From: JAAELZ01 sp965209105
GTDB lineage: Bacteria; Pseudomonadota; Gammaproteobacteria; Arenicellales; Poriferihabitantaceae
Length of the DNA stretch: 64,000 bases
Direction of reading: 5' to 3'
NCBI GenBank assembly: GCA_965209105.1
Contig: CBDBQB010000020.1
Location: forward strand, 1 to 64,000
Shown here: in pieces, positions 9,029 to 18,250 of the stretch
Numbering within the stretch: position 1 is the stretch's first letter
Layout: each line of letters opens with the position of its first letter
The notes under the pieces: model-generated
What the model was told of the DNA's origin: nothing
Databases searched by the model: none
What the model saw: the letters and a program-made list of their open reading frames with translations, nothing else
Translations under genes and position numbers: made by a program

Positions 9029-9853
9029 TTATGCAGCCAATTTCAGGCTGCGATATGGATCATACATCATGTCAGGCACCATGCCCAAGGTTTGATGTTT
9101 ACGTTCTTGGTTGTAATAGTTTATCCAGGCGCCAATACCGTCTTTTGCCTCTTTCATCGATTGGTAGGCTTGTAGATAAACTTCTTCATATTTAACACTG
9201 CGCCATAAGCGTTCAACAAACACATTGTCACGCCAAGCGCCTTTACCATCCATGCTGATACGAATGTTATTCGCTTTGAGAACACCCGTAAACGCCTCGC
9301 TGGTAAATTGCGCACCTTGGTCGCTGTTAAAGATTTCAGGCTTGCCGTGGTAATGCAGAGCCTCTTCCAGAGCGTCTACGCAGAATGCACTATCCATGCT
9401 GTTGCTAAGCCGCCACGACAGTATTTTGCGTGAATACCAGTCCATCACAACGGTAAGATAAGCAAAGCCCTTAGGCATCGGAATATACGTGATGTCGGTA
9501 GCCCAAGCTTGGTTAGGACGATTAATAGTTAACCCTCGTAACAGGTAAGGATAAATCTTGTGCCCAGCCTTCTTCTTGCTGGTGTTAGGCTTAGGATAGA
9601 TGGCTTTAATGCCCATCTTACGCATTAAACGCTGCACATGCTTACGGTCAACTCGGTGGCCTACATCTTGCAAGACATCCCGAATACGTCTGCTGCCGAG
9701 AAAGGGCCGATTGAGATGAATGCGGTCTATCAGATGCATGAGTTCCAGGTCATCGTCAGTATCTAGTGTGGGCTTGTAATAGACACTAGACCGATGAATA
9801 TCCAACAGCTTACACTGGCGAACTAACGATAATTTATTGCTTTTATTAATCAT
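9029..9853 (-). CDS. IS3-family transposase OrfB (DDE integrase catalytic part)
   Basis: The 274-residue product has an HTH_21-like N-terminus and an rve integrase core. The catalytic acidic residues are visible: Asp in WATDITYIP, Asp in FNSDQGAQFTS, and Glu in DNVFVERLWRS. It is normally made as an OrfAB fusion by a -1 frameshift on the heptamer TTTTTTG (plus-strand 9895-9901) near the end of orfA; the -1 frame is open from there straight into this ORF. The reading frame is intact, so the element may be active. Confidence 0.93.
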   Translation of the reverse strand: MINKSNKLSLVRQCKLLDIHRSSVYYKPTLDTDDDLELMHLIDRIHLNRPFLGSRRIRDVLQDVGHRVDRKHVQRLMRKMGIKAIYPKPNTSKKKAGHKIYPYLLRGLTINRPNQAWATDITYIPMPKGFAYLTVVMDWYSRKILSWRLSNSMDSAFCVDALEEALHYHGKPEIFNSDQGAQFTSEAFTGVLKANNIRISMDGKGAWRDNVFVERLWRSVKYEEVYLQAYQSMKEAKDGIGAWINYYNQERKHQTLGMVPDMMYDPYRSLKLAA

Positions 9854-9873
9854 TGCTTTGCGCTCGGGCCTGT

Positions 9874-10155
9874 TTATCGACCGAGCGCTTTGGACAAAAA
9901 ATCGTTTTCCATGGTGATCTCACCGATCTTTGCCTGCAAGGATTTAATCTCTGATTCTCGATCTGGAGCCAAGCCTGTGCCTGAAGCAAAGACTTCAGAT
10001 GAGCTATCAAGCAATTGCTTCTTCCACTTGACGATCAAGTTCGCACTGATGTCATAACGGCTAGCAAGATTGCTCAATGTTTCATCTCCTTTGATTGCTG
10101 CTAGAGCAACTTTGGCTTTGAATTGTGGCGAATGATTTCTACGTTTTCTACTCAT
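9874..10155 (-). CDS. IS3-family transposase OrfA (HTH DNA-binding part)
   Basis: The 93-residue product begins MSRKRRNHSPQFKAKVALAA and has the HTH_Tnp_1 helix-turn-helix (LSNLASRYDISANLIVKWKK) followed by a leucine-zipper-like tail, as in IS3-family OrfA proteins. A ribosome binding site (GAGGAAC) precedes the ATG on the minus strand. It binds the IS ends and supplies the N-terminus of the OrfAB transposase. Confidence 0.93.
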   Translation of the reverse strand: MSRKRRNHSPQFKAKVALAAIKGDETLSNLASRYDISANLIVKWKKQLLDSSSEVFASGTGLAPDRESEIKSLQAKIGEITMENDFLSKALGR

Positions 10156-10840
10156 TTTCTGTTCCTCGTTTTGAACAATTATAAAACAGAAAATAACTCC
10201 TTATTTTGGCCTTCGACCTGTCCTAATCATGGGGTCCACTTCAATACACGATAGATATTGGGTAATCGACTCCTAGAGTCAGCGTTCCCGGCGCAACCAC
10301 AACCCCTTGTGCTCGAATCGCCGTATTGTGTTCAGATTTGTCTAGCGACTCCCAAATTTCATACCAAACTTCTAAGCCGCTCCCTCGATTACCGAAGCGT
10401 ATATATGCACCGACTTCACCTTGCGCCGTATTTCCAGTAGCGGCGGGTGAGCTGGCAAAAGCTGCGCGTTCTTCATCTGAGCGAGTGTTGTAGAAATATC
10501 CGGATAGTTCAAACGCCGTATAGTTCATTTCGCCTTTCAATATAGCTGACGTTAATCTCACATTTGTTGAGATTGCGTTCGCTGCTTCTCTGGCAATGAT
10601 TTGTTCAAATAAAACCCGAGCTCGGCATTTACCTGGAGCAGAAGAATATGGCTCTAGGGTTAAGTGTAGTCGACTACTATTTGCGTAGATGTCAGTGTTT
10701 GAATTTGTCCCATAGTCAAATTTAGAGCAATCTAATACGGGTGTTGAAAAGTTATCAATGGTGTCAATAGCATGCCCAGTAAAGCTGAAACAAGCCAAAA
10801 GGGAAAAAGTCCACCAGCGTAGCGTTCTTATTATTTGCAT

Positions 10841-11198
10841 AGTGTTATTTAAGTTCAATAATTTAGAACTCAAACATTCACAAGCAGTGGAGTAAGGATG
10901 TGGTAATTCCCACTGCACGTACCGGAGTGCCTGAGCGAGAGTTTTGTTCAGAATGTTAAGAATTATCTTGGCTAAAGCTGGTTCGCTGTTTCTTAAGCGA
11001 GGTCGTGGAGCAGGAGTTTAATTTTCAAAGCGAAAGGAAACCTCAATGTGGTATTTCCCACTTCAAAGAAAATAGATTGTTAGTAATATTTTTGCGTCTG
11101 GTTGAGCGCTAGTCGGGAAATTGATGCGAAGCGTAGTGATCAGTACAGTAGCGTAGGCTTATTCGTATAAAAATTAACAATATATCCAGGAGTAGAAG
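10841..11198. promoter_or_regulatory. divergent control region with a repeated palindromic motif
   Basis: This 358-bp region separates the IS-split secreted-protein gene (minus strand) from the Tat-signal gene (plus strand). It contains a 17-bp motif twice in direct orientation: ATGTGGTAATTCCCACT at 10898-10914 and ATGTGGTATTTCCCACT at 11046-11062 (16 of 17 identical). The core has two-fold symmetry (GTGG, 7 bases, CCAC), as expected for a dimeric regulator or repressor operator. At the first copy the symmetry is extended by GCAGTGG at 10885-10891 against CCCACTGC. The binding protein is unknown. Confidence 0.5.
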
Positions 11199-11627
11199 AT
11201 GAAAAGACGAGAGGTAATCAAAAATGCAGCTATTGGTTTAGTGTGGATGCCGCCAGTTGTTCAATCAGTGATACTGCCTGCACATGCAGCTACCAGCCCT
11301 GGGGGATACTTAGTTACCTGTACATTAGAATCATATACGCCTACAACACCGCCAGTTTCTGTTGCAGAGGGTAGTACGATATCTCAGGGTGATTTTGTGC
11401 AAGCGTTATTCTCCATAACGCCGAGTTTAATAGGTTCAAATATAGTTCAAGTCATTGAAGTTGTAGGTGGAGCAACATCTACGACTATTCCAAATGGGAT
11501 TATTTCTAGCAATACGGCGACACATTTTTCCGAAGTAGGTTCTGGTGGTTCAGCGGGCGATACCGAATCATTCACCTTAGTAATAAATGGCGAAAGCTTG
11601 GTGACGTGTTCTTGGGTGGTTGGTTGA
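11199..11627 (+). CDS. small exported protein with Tat-type signal
   Basis: The 142-residue protein starts MKRREVIKNAAIGLVWMPPV, a twin-arginine type n-region (KRREVIK) followed by a hydrophobic stretch and an AHA cleavage site near residue 30. The mature part is about 110 residues, rich in Ser/Thr/Gly and predicted beta, with two cysteines (VTCTLES near residue 40 and VTCSWVVG at the end) that could form a disulfide closing an Ig-like sandwich. A good ribosome binding site (AGGAG, 7 bases) precedes the ATG. It is divergent from the IS-split secreted gene and shares its control region. No family was recognised. Confidence 0.75.
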   Translation: MKRREVIKNAAIGLVWMPPVVQSVILPAHAATSPGGYLVTCTLESYTPTTPPVSVAEGSTISQGDFVQALFSITPSLIGSNIVQVIEVVGGATSTTIPNGIISSNTATHFSEVGSGGSAGDTESFTLVINGESLVTCSWVVG

Positions 11628-11792
11628 TCCAGCCCCTCATTTAGGCTTATTCCTCAGGAAGGTGTCTTCACTCAATCAAGTCGTGAGTTTTTGTTGCCTT
11701 ATGGAGATTATCTCGCGCCATTCCTCTTATGGTCAGATCGGGCCAGATGCTGTTAGCCTGATTATGAAGATAAAAATAAACAGTTCAGGTTA

Positions 11793-14700
11793 ATGGCTAT
11801 TCAAGGCTTTTCTTTAATAAATTCAAGTGTGAATAGATACCGGTTTGGTCCTGTCTATCCAATACCGATTTTTGCTTGCTTTTTGTTGCTGCTGTTCGTA
11901 TGTCTACCTATTCTAAGTTATTGGTTTGATTGGTCAGTTTTCAATAATTGGTATCTAGTTCCTGATCTTTCGGGGCTGACACTATATGTAACCTTTATCG
12001 TAATATCTTTTTTTATCTCCGCCTACGTAGATGTATTGATGGTCTCGTGTTTGTTGAGAAGTGCCGTAATTCGGAATAGAGATAAGGAGTCAGGCGAGGA
12101 TATTGGCAAAGACAGGGCAAAAATCACGATAAGCAAAATTAAAAATTATCATTTCCAGATTGCAATAATTCTGGTGGTTATATTTATTGTTCAAATTATT
12201 TTTCTAAATAAGGAAGACTATATAGGTGAAATATGGATCTTTGGCCTGAAAGCCCTAACCATCAGTTTATTTGTTTTTTGGTCAGTTACTCACCTTGAAA
12301 CGATTTATGGACAATTACTTAAGTGGGGCGGCTGGAGCGTTCGGTATTTCTTGAATTGGATAGATAAATCTCCGAAGGCGGCGAAAATTTTTCATAAGAT
12401 TGCCAATGATATCTCGGCATTGAAAAGCAAGGAATATATCTCCGGCTCGGCAGACAAGTTCACCGAATATATTTCCAAACCATTGAAAGATAATTATAGT
12501 GAAAGCTATAAGCATACTCGAGAGACAATAGATAATCTGTCTCGTAAACTTTTTATTGGGCAAGCAAATCAGAATGACGCAGAAGAACACAGTGCCTACG
12601 TAGCTTACGCTATATCTGTTTGGCAGCGTTTATTATTACTCGCTGTGGTTACCGTTTACTTAATGAGTAAGTATGCCCCTACAGAGCCGGAGCATAGTAA
12701 ATATCCAGTTATTTTTTATCTTACTTTTCTATCGATATTTATATTGCTGATTATTCAGTTGATCGTAGACCGGAGAACGACCGGGGCCTTTCTTAAAGAT
12801 ACCGGACGCTTTTTGTTTAAAGTGTTTTCGGGGTTCACTGCTTTTGTGAATAGATATAAGGCCGTGATATTCGCACTTTTGTTGACGAGTGTTTTGGTTC
12901 TGAAGGACGCGCCCCAAGACAAGCTCAATTTAATATCCGACCTAGATTCAACTCCTGCGTTATCAAGCACACCGAAAAAGGCAAATGTATATTTGCCCAG
13001 AAAGAAGAAGCCTTTGGTGGTGATTACGGCAGCGGGCGGAGGAATATCCGCTTCTGCTTGGACAGCTGCGGTTTTGGATAAACTCTCGAAATTTCGAGAT
13101 GGGAACCAAGATGCTGAAATAGAATGGCCCTCGGAAAACTTTCTCTCGGAGATTTCAGAGAATATCTCAGCTTTCAGTGGGGTCTCTGGCGGTTCCTTAG
13201 GGGTTTATTACTATTTGGCGAAAGAGCTCCTAATCAATAAATGTGAAAGGAATCAAACTAATACTCCCGATAGCGTCAATTGCCGAGACAGTATGGGTGT
13301 TTGGTTTAGTCATCAGGAAAATATAAAGTCGGTGTTTGATTTAGCTTCGAGGTCTAGTCTTGGCTCCATCGCTTGGGGGATTCCGGCGTATGAATTGGCA
13401 AGTTACTTCCTTCCGTGGGTTCATCGTGGCCGAGAACGTGCCTTAGAAGAACGCTGGTCGTCGATTGATTGTGAAAAAGAGGAGGAGGATTCAAAAAAGT
13501 CTAAATGGCCCGTAAGTTTTGAACCTTGTGCAGAATTTAGATCTATACTCGACGCTACGTTAGCTCAATGGAATGCGTGGGGGGAATTGCCTACGTTTTT
13601 ATTCAATACAACTGTGGAACAGTTGGGCAGGAGAGTGGTTTTTACCAATAAGGCAGTTGTGCCGCCAAATCTGAATGGATCATCAGGATTCAAGGGTGAA
13701 CTCAGTAGTAGCGACGTGGAGTTGTTGTCTGATTGCGCGGAAGACCTTAAGGTCGTTGAATTAGTGCGATTTTCAGCGACCTTTCCATACGTTACACCGC
13801 CTGGGAGATTGGGTAAAAAATCCAAGTGCTACCGATATAACGATATGAATTTAATCGACGGGGGTTATTTAGACAATAGTGGCATCCAATCTGCATTGGA
13901 CTATTTGTTTGAGTTTGATAAACAAAATAAGCAGGAACTAACTCAGGACGGGCGCCCTATTCTACATATAAAAATTGAGGCATACACCCCAAATAAAGAA
14001 AAACCCCCTGGCAGTAAGCGAAGCGCAATTGTGAGCGAATTATTTTCTCCTATTGCAGGAATCATGAATACACGGGCTGCTCAATATCATACAAATTTAA
14101 ACGACATCTACCAAGCTAAATCTCGAAACTTCAATATTAAAACTTTTACGCTTAGGTATCCGGAATCAAGCGCCGAATTACCACTGAGTTGGCATTTATC
14201 CGTACGAGAAAGCGATGCGATTAGATGCGAGCTGCCCTATAATAGCAGTCGGAATAGATCCGCTTGGGGATGTAAAGATTCAGATTTTTCAATTAATGAA
14301 ATTTATTCTATCGAAGATTGCAATTATCTGGAACCAAGCGACCCGATAACTAAGCAGTTCCAGTGTATGGATAAATATTGGAAAACAGCAGGATCAAACC
14401 CGCTCGATGAAACTTCTCTTGGACAAATCGAAAAGGTATTACTTAAGATAAGTAGAATTCAAAAAAAGATAGATAGTATCGTCGTATCATTGGGCAGACC
14501 AAGTAGCTCTGAAACCGATATTGGATCAATATTACAAAAAAGGGTCAAAGGCTTTGTTTGCGGGCCAAAGGACGAACCTAAAGTGATTGCGATATCTCCC
14601 GTATTTGTGGCTAACAAACCAAAATCCTTGCTAGAGTGGCCAGATGTTTCGTCTCTGTCTAAATTTAAGAATTGCGGAATAGAAGAATCAAAAGACTGTA

Positions 14701-15014
14701 AGAATAAAAAAATTGTGGCTAGGGTTAAAGCGTTCTCAACCAAAATTCGAGACAAGAGAGCTAATCAGACATATGTTATAGGGCTTGCAAGCAGAACGAG
14801 CACTCCACATAACAACTTTAAACTGGGAGAAGTGCGTGCGAATTGGTTAAAAAGCTTGCTAGTCAAAGAATTTGGCTATAACAAAGATAAGGTTCGTTCA
14901 ATAAGTTGGGGCGAGTTGATCCCGCTGCATAATTCCGAAGCGAAAGTATTTCATGATCTTAAGGATGTGGAAAACATTAGTGAGCAATTCGCGTTTGCTA
15001 TTCAATGTAATTAG
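11793..15014 (+). CDS. membrane-anchored patatin-like phospholipase
   Basis: The 1073-residue protein has about seven transmembrane helices in its first 380 residues (near 27-47, 55-85, 125-142, 150-168, 278-298, 304-325 and 357-372). A patatin hydrolase domain follows: oxyanion loop AAGGGISASAW near residue 415, nucleophile Ser465 in GVSGG, and Asp689 in DGGYLDNSG. The C-terminal 90 residues (TYVIGLASR, GEVRANWLKSLL) resemble a degenerate OmpA-like peptidoglycan-binding fold. The active-site dyad is complete, so acyl-hydrolase activity on lipids is likely, but the side of the membrane is not evident. It lies alone between the Tat-signal gene and the convergent RND operon. The fused architecture is uncommon. 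Confidence 0.8.
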   Translation: MAIQGFSLINSSVNRYRFGPVYPIPIFACFLLLLFVCLPILSYWFDWSVFNNWYLVPDLSGLTLYVTFIVISFFISAYVDVLMVSCLLRSAVIRNRDKESGEDIGKDRAKITISKIKNYHFQIAIILVVIFIVQIIFLNKEDYIGEIWIFGLKALTISLFVFWSVTHLETIYGQLLKWGGWSVRYFLNWIDKSPKAAKIFHKIANDISALKSKEYISGSADKFTEYISKPLKDNYSESYKHTRETIDNLSRKLFIGQANQNDAEEHSAYVAYAISVWQRLLLLAVVTVYLMSKYAPTEPEHSKYPVIFYLTFLSIFILLIIQLIVDRRTTGAFLKDTGRFLFKVFSGFTAFVNRYKAVIFALLLTSVLVLKDAPQDKLNLISDLDSTPALSSTPKKANVYLPRKKKPLVVITAAGGGISASAWTAAVLDKLSKFRDGNQDAEIEWPSENFLSEISENISAFSGVSGGSLGVYYYLAKELLINKCERNQTNTPDSVNCRDSMGVWFSHQENIKSVFDLASRSSLGSIAWGIPAYELASYFLPWVHRGRERALEERWSSIDCEKEEEDSKKSKWPVSFEPCAEFRSILDATLAQWNAWGELPTFLFNTTVEQLGRRVVFTNKAVVPPNLNGSSGFKGELSSSDVELLSDCAEDLKVVELVRFSATFPYVTPPGRLGKKSKCYRYNDMNLIDGGYLDNSGIQSALDYLFEFDKQNKQELTQDGRPILHIKIEAYTPNKEKPPGSKRSAIVSELFSPIAGIMNTRAAQYHTNLNDIYQAKSRNFNIKTFTLRYPESSAELPLSWHLSVRESDAIRCELPYNSSRNRSAWGCKDSDFSINEIYSIEDCNYLEPSDPITKQFQCMDKYWKTAGSNPLDETSLGQIEKVLLKISRIQKKIDSIVVSLGRPSSSETDIGSILQKRVKGFVCGPKDEPKVIAISPVFVANKPKSLLEWPDVSSLSKFKNCGIEESKDCKNKKIVARVKAFSTKIRDKRANQTYVIGLASRTSTPHNNFKLGEVRANWLKSLLVKEFGYNKDKVRSISWGELIPLHNSEAKVFHDLKDVENISEQFAFAIQCN

Positions 15015-15121
15015 TAAGCGTTTCATTCTATACCAAGATTACAATCAGCTACTGCAAGCAGGAGGTGACTCTGTATGTTTCCTGTTCAGGAAATTTACTC
15101 GGCGAGAGCAAATTTATGAAA

Positions 15122-18100
15122 CTAGCTCGCATAAACCCAGCGAAAAAACCGCTTAACATCTTCTACAATCATGTAGGTAGCGGGCACTAGAATCAGGCTA
15201 AGCAGCGTCGCGTACAGAATCCCAAAACCCAAGGACACTGCCATCGGGATTAGAAATTGAGCTTGGGTACTTTTTTCAAGTAGCAACGGGGTTAGGCCGA
15301 AAAAAGTTGTCAGTGAGGTGAGCAAGATTGCGCGAAATCGGGCAGCGCCGGCTTTTTTCGCCGCGTCTTGGCTGCCCATACCAGCAGCGCGTTGTCTATT
15401 GATCCAGCTCATCAAGACCAAAGAATCATTCACGGCAACGCCTGCAAGGGCGAGCATCCCGAGGATGCTCATCAGGCTTAGATTTATTCCCACGATCATA
15501 TGGCCGAGCAATGCGCCAATAATGCAAAAGGGGATAACGATCATGACAATGATGGGTTGGATATACGAGCGTAGCGGAATGGCCAATAGCGCATAGATCG
15601 CTAGCAAAACAAAAATAACCCCTAGTTGTAAACTATCAAAAGATTCCTTTTGTTCCTCTAGCTCGCCCGAAAAGTGATAGCTCAGATCGGGGTATGCTTG
15701 CATTAGAATTGCAAGGTAATCGGACAAATCCGCAGCAATTTTATTGAGGTCGACTTCTTGCTTGTTGGCGTCGGCGCTGATGTTAATTACGCGTTGCCGG
15801 TTTTCGCGTTCGATGCTGGCAGCGGCTTGTCCAATCGTTAAATTAGCCACATTGCTGATCGGCACCTTGTGTCCGTCGGGTGTGCGAATAGTGAGGCTGT
15901 TCAAACTTGCCAGCGAGCTTCGAGCTTCTTCTGGATAACGCAAGACAACGCGCACGTCATCGCGATTCCGTTGAAGTCGTTGAACGTCGGCGCCGTAAAA
16001 CGCGTGCCGAACTTGTTCGCCTAGATCCTGTGAAGATAAACCCAATAAGCGCGCTTCGGGTTTGATGCTCAGCTGTATCTCAGTTTTGCCCGATTCCAAT
16101 GTATCTTGGATCGCAAATAAACCGGGGTATTCGTGTAATCGAGCCTTTATAAGGGCGGCCGCTTCACGCATTTGAGCCAAATCATTGCCTTGAAGTTCCA
16201 CATCAACCGGCTCGCCACCGCGTCCGATTTCTGCTCTAAAATTAAGGTCTTTCGCGCCAGCAATATTGCCAATGAGCCTGCGCCATTCTTTAACCAGTTG
16301 TCGCGTGCCGATGTCTAGCGTGCGTTCCTCGGGTGGCATCAATTCTAAACTGACTTGGCCAATCTCAGCGCTACCGCCGGAATTAGGGTTGTGTCCAATG
16401 TTTTGCCAGCCCACGCTAGTCAAAATGTTTTTCACCACGGAAGCTTCAGTGGAGGGATCAGTATATTTGCTTTGCAGTTGTCGTGCCGCCTTGCTCATGG
16501 CTTGAACATGCTCGGTGGTTTTTTCGACGGCTGTACCGGCCTGCATTCTAACGGTGACCCGAGCGGTTTCACTTTCTACCCGAGGAAAGAAAGTAAACCC
16601 ATATCGCCCACTTAAGAAAAAGCTCGCGATAATGATAGAGATCGACAAAAATATTGCGACGGTTAAATAACGATAACGCAGCGCTAGGTTAAGGGTCGGT
16701 CGATAGTAACGTTCAACACCGCGTTCAAGCCCATCTGAAAAGAGGCGTTGAAACCGTTGCCAAGCATTGAGCTGTTTGCCACGGTTTACGCGGATATGCG
16801 CCAAATGTGCGGGTAAAATAAGTTTAGATTCCACCCAAGAGAACAGTAGAACGGGGATGATAATGAGCGTCAGCTGGGCGAACAAAGGCCCCCGTCGCCC
16901 ACCCATAAATGCCAGGGGGATGAATGCCATGATGGTGGTAAGCAAACCAAACGTTACGGGCACTGCCACTTCTTGAGCGCCTTCAACCGCGGCTTTAATG
17001 CGCTCTTTACCTTTTTTAAGTTGGGAGTATATATTCTCGCCAGTGATGATCGCATCGTCGACCACGATGCCCAAGACCAATATAAAGGCAAACAGACTTA
17101 GGATATTTAGGCTAACGCCCAAGGCCGGCATCACAATCATCGCGCCCATGAAGCTGATGGGGATGCCTAAACAAACCCAAAGCGCGACGGAGAGACGCAA
17201 AAATAACGTCAGGCAAATCAACACCAATAATCCACCCTGCCAAGCACTTTTAAGCAGGGTTTGTAGGCGTAGTTTGACGATTCTCGACCGGTCTCGCCAG
17301 TAATTGAGCGTCACGCCAGCCGGCATATTCGCTTGGTTTTCATCGACGTATTGCTTGACGGCATCGGCTACTGTGATCGCGCTTTGTTGGCCGCTACGAT
17401 AAACTTCAATGATCGCGGCGGGCTTCTCGTTAAAGTAGGTGGAGCGAGGGTCTTCCTCAAAACCGTCCTTAATATTCGCAATATCGCCTAAGCGGATTTG
17501 GGAGCCATCCGCGCGCGAAATAATAGTGATATTTTCGAAATCTTCGATTGAGTTAGCCAAGCCTGTGGTACGGAGTAATAATTCTCCGCCACGGGTTTTG
17601 ATCGAGCCAGCGGGGGTGTCGACCGACCCGCGTCTAATCGCGGCGGCAATTTGAGCAAAGCTTAAATCAAACTGATCGAGTTTTTCGGGGCTGATCTCAA
17701 TGGCCATTTCGTAGTCACGCGTGCCATTGAGCTCGGTAAAGGTAATGTCGGGTAAGCTAGATAAGTCATCTCTGACGCGCTCACCCAATTTGCGCAAAGC
17801 TAATTCGGGTAAATCACCTGAAACAGACACGGTAATCACTTCCCGGCGAAATTGAGACACACTGTAATTGGGCTTATCGACGCCTTCGGGGAAGCTTGAA
17901 ATGCGCTCGATTTCATTTTTGATATCGTCAAGCATATCGCGCGGCGTCAAGCCTTTATTGATTTCGATGCGTAATCGCCCCGAGCCTTCATAAGCCGTTG
18001 AGCTCACATTTTTGATGCCTTCGATATCGGCGATGGCTTCTTCCGCGCGAATGATGACGGCGCGTTCGACTTCGGCAGGGGATGCGCCGCGGTAGCTGAA

Positions 18101-18250
18101 CCCGACATTGACGACATCGCGCTCAAATGATGGGAAAACTTCTAGGGGAATCCGCGAGGTCATCGACCACGCACCTGCGCCTAGAATGACGATCATCAAT
18201 AAATTGGCAGCAACACTGTTTCGCGCAAACCAATTTATCAGGCCATTCAT
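15122..18250 (-). CDS. RND multidrug efflux permease (HAE1 type)
   Basis: The 1042-residue inner-membrane pump matches the size and layout of AcrB-like RND permeases: N-terminal TM1 (NLLMIVILGAGAW), two large periplasmic loops and twelve transmembrane segments. The TM4 proton-relay pair is present (GIVVDDAIITGEN). It exports small hydrophobic or amphiphilic compounds using the proton gradient, working with the adaptor and outer-membrane channel encoded immediately upstream. Its ATG overlaps the adaptor's TGA (ATGA), so translation is coupled. Substrate range cannot be inferred. It is the last gene of the three-gene operon. Confidence 0.95.
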   Translation of the reverse strand: MNGLINWFARNSVAANLLMIVILGAGAWSMTSRIPLEVFPSFERDVVNVGFSYRGASPAEVERAVIIRAEEAIADIEGIKNVSSTAYEGSGRLRIEINKGLTPRDMLDDIKNEIERISSFPEGVDKPNYSVSQFRREVITVSVSGDLPELALRKLGERVRDDLSSLPDITFTELNGTRDYEMAIEISPEKLDQFDLSFAQIAAAIRRGSVDTPAGSIKTRGGELLLRTTGLANSIEDFENITIISRADGSQIRLGDIANIKDGFEEDPRSTYFNEKPAAIIEVYRSGQQSAITVADAVKQYVDENQANMPAGVTLNYWRDRSRIVKLRLQTLLKSAWQGGLLVLICLTLFLRLSVALWVCLGIPISFMGAMIVMPALGVSLNILSLFAFILVLGIVVDDAIITGENIYSQLKKGKERIKAAVEGAQEVAVPVTFGLLTTIMAFIPLAFMGGRRGPLFAQLTLIIIPVLLFSWVESKLILPAHLAHIRVNRGKQLNAWQRFQRLFSDGLERGVERYYRPTLNLALRYRYLTVAIFLSISIIIASFFLSGRYGFTFFPRVESETARVTVRMQAGTAVEKTTEHVQAMSKAARQLQSKYTDPSTEASVVKNILTSVGWQNIGHNPNSGGSAEIGQVSLELMPPEERTLDIGTRQLVKEWRRLIGNIAGAKDLNFRAEIGRGGEPVDVELQGNDLAQMREAAALIKARLHEYPGLFAIQDTLESGKTEIQLSIKPEARLLGLSSQDLGEQVRHAFYGADVQRLQRNRDDVRVVLRYPEEARSSLASLNSLTIRTPDGHKVPISNVANLTIGQAAASIERENRQRVINISADANKQEVDLNKIAADLSDYLAILMQAYPDLSYHFSGELEEQKESFDSLQLGVIFVLLAIYALLAIPLRSYIQPIIVMIVIPFCIIGALLGHMIVGINLSLMSILGMLALAGVAVNDSLVLMSWINRQRAAGMGSQDAAKKAGAARFRAILLTSLTTFFGLTPLLLEKSTQAQFLIPMAVSLGFGILYATLLSLILVPATYMIVEDVKRFFRWVYAS

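Larger units (their letters stand above)
8977..10243 (-). mobile_element. complete IS3-family insertion sequence with 3-bp target duplication
   Basis: The element is 1267 bp. Its ends are imperfect inverted repeats of about 28 bp: GAAGTGGACCC, five variable bases, then TTAGGACAGGT, at both 8978 onwards (plus strand) and 10242 downwards (minus strand). It is flanked by the trinucleotide ATA on the plus strand at 8974-8976 and 10244-10246. It carries orfA and orfB in the usual overlapping-frame arrangement, both intact. The insertion splits a secreted-protein gene whose halves still align in frame, which suggests a recent event. Confidence 0.93.
7537..10840 (-). pseudogene. secreted beta-rich protein gene, split by an IS3-family insertion
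   Basis: The 5' part (10840 to 10244, 199 codons) starts with a signal peptide (MQIIRTLRWWTFSLLACF, cleaved near GHA). The 3' part (8973 to 7537) ends in SGKIAVICL. Removing the 1267-bp IS and one copy of the 3-bp target duplication joins the halves in frame (SIVY followed by DGDNN) into a 677-residue protein. The C-terminal third has a PPC-like pattern (SVWFDWVAPESGSFTFDT, YYIAIDGFGG), common in secreted proteins, preceded by two lectin/laminin-G-like beta-rich regions. The upstream half now stops at a TGA supplied by the IS end. ATG at 10840 is preferred over the frame start at 10918 because it begins the signal peptide. Original function unknown. Confidence 0.85.

Noticed and set aside
10841..10918. 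26-codon N-terminal extension of the split secreted gene
   Set aside because: The signal peptide starts at ATG 10840, and the extension has no signal or ribosome binding site.
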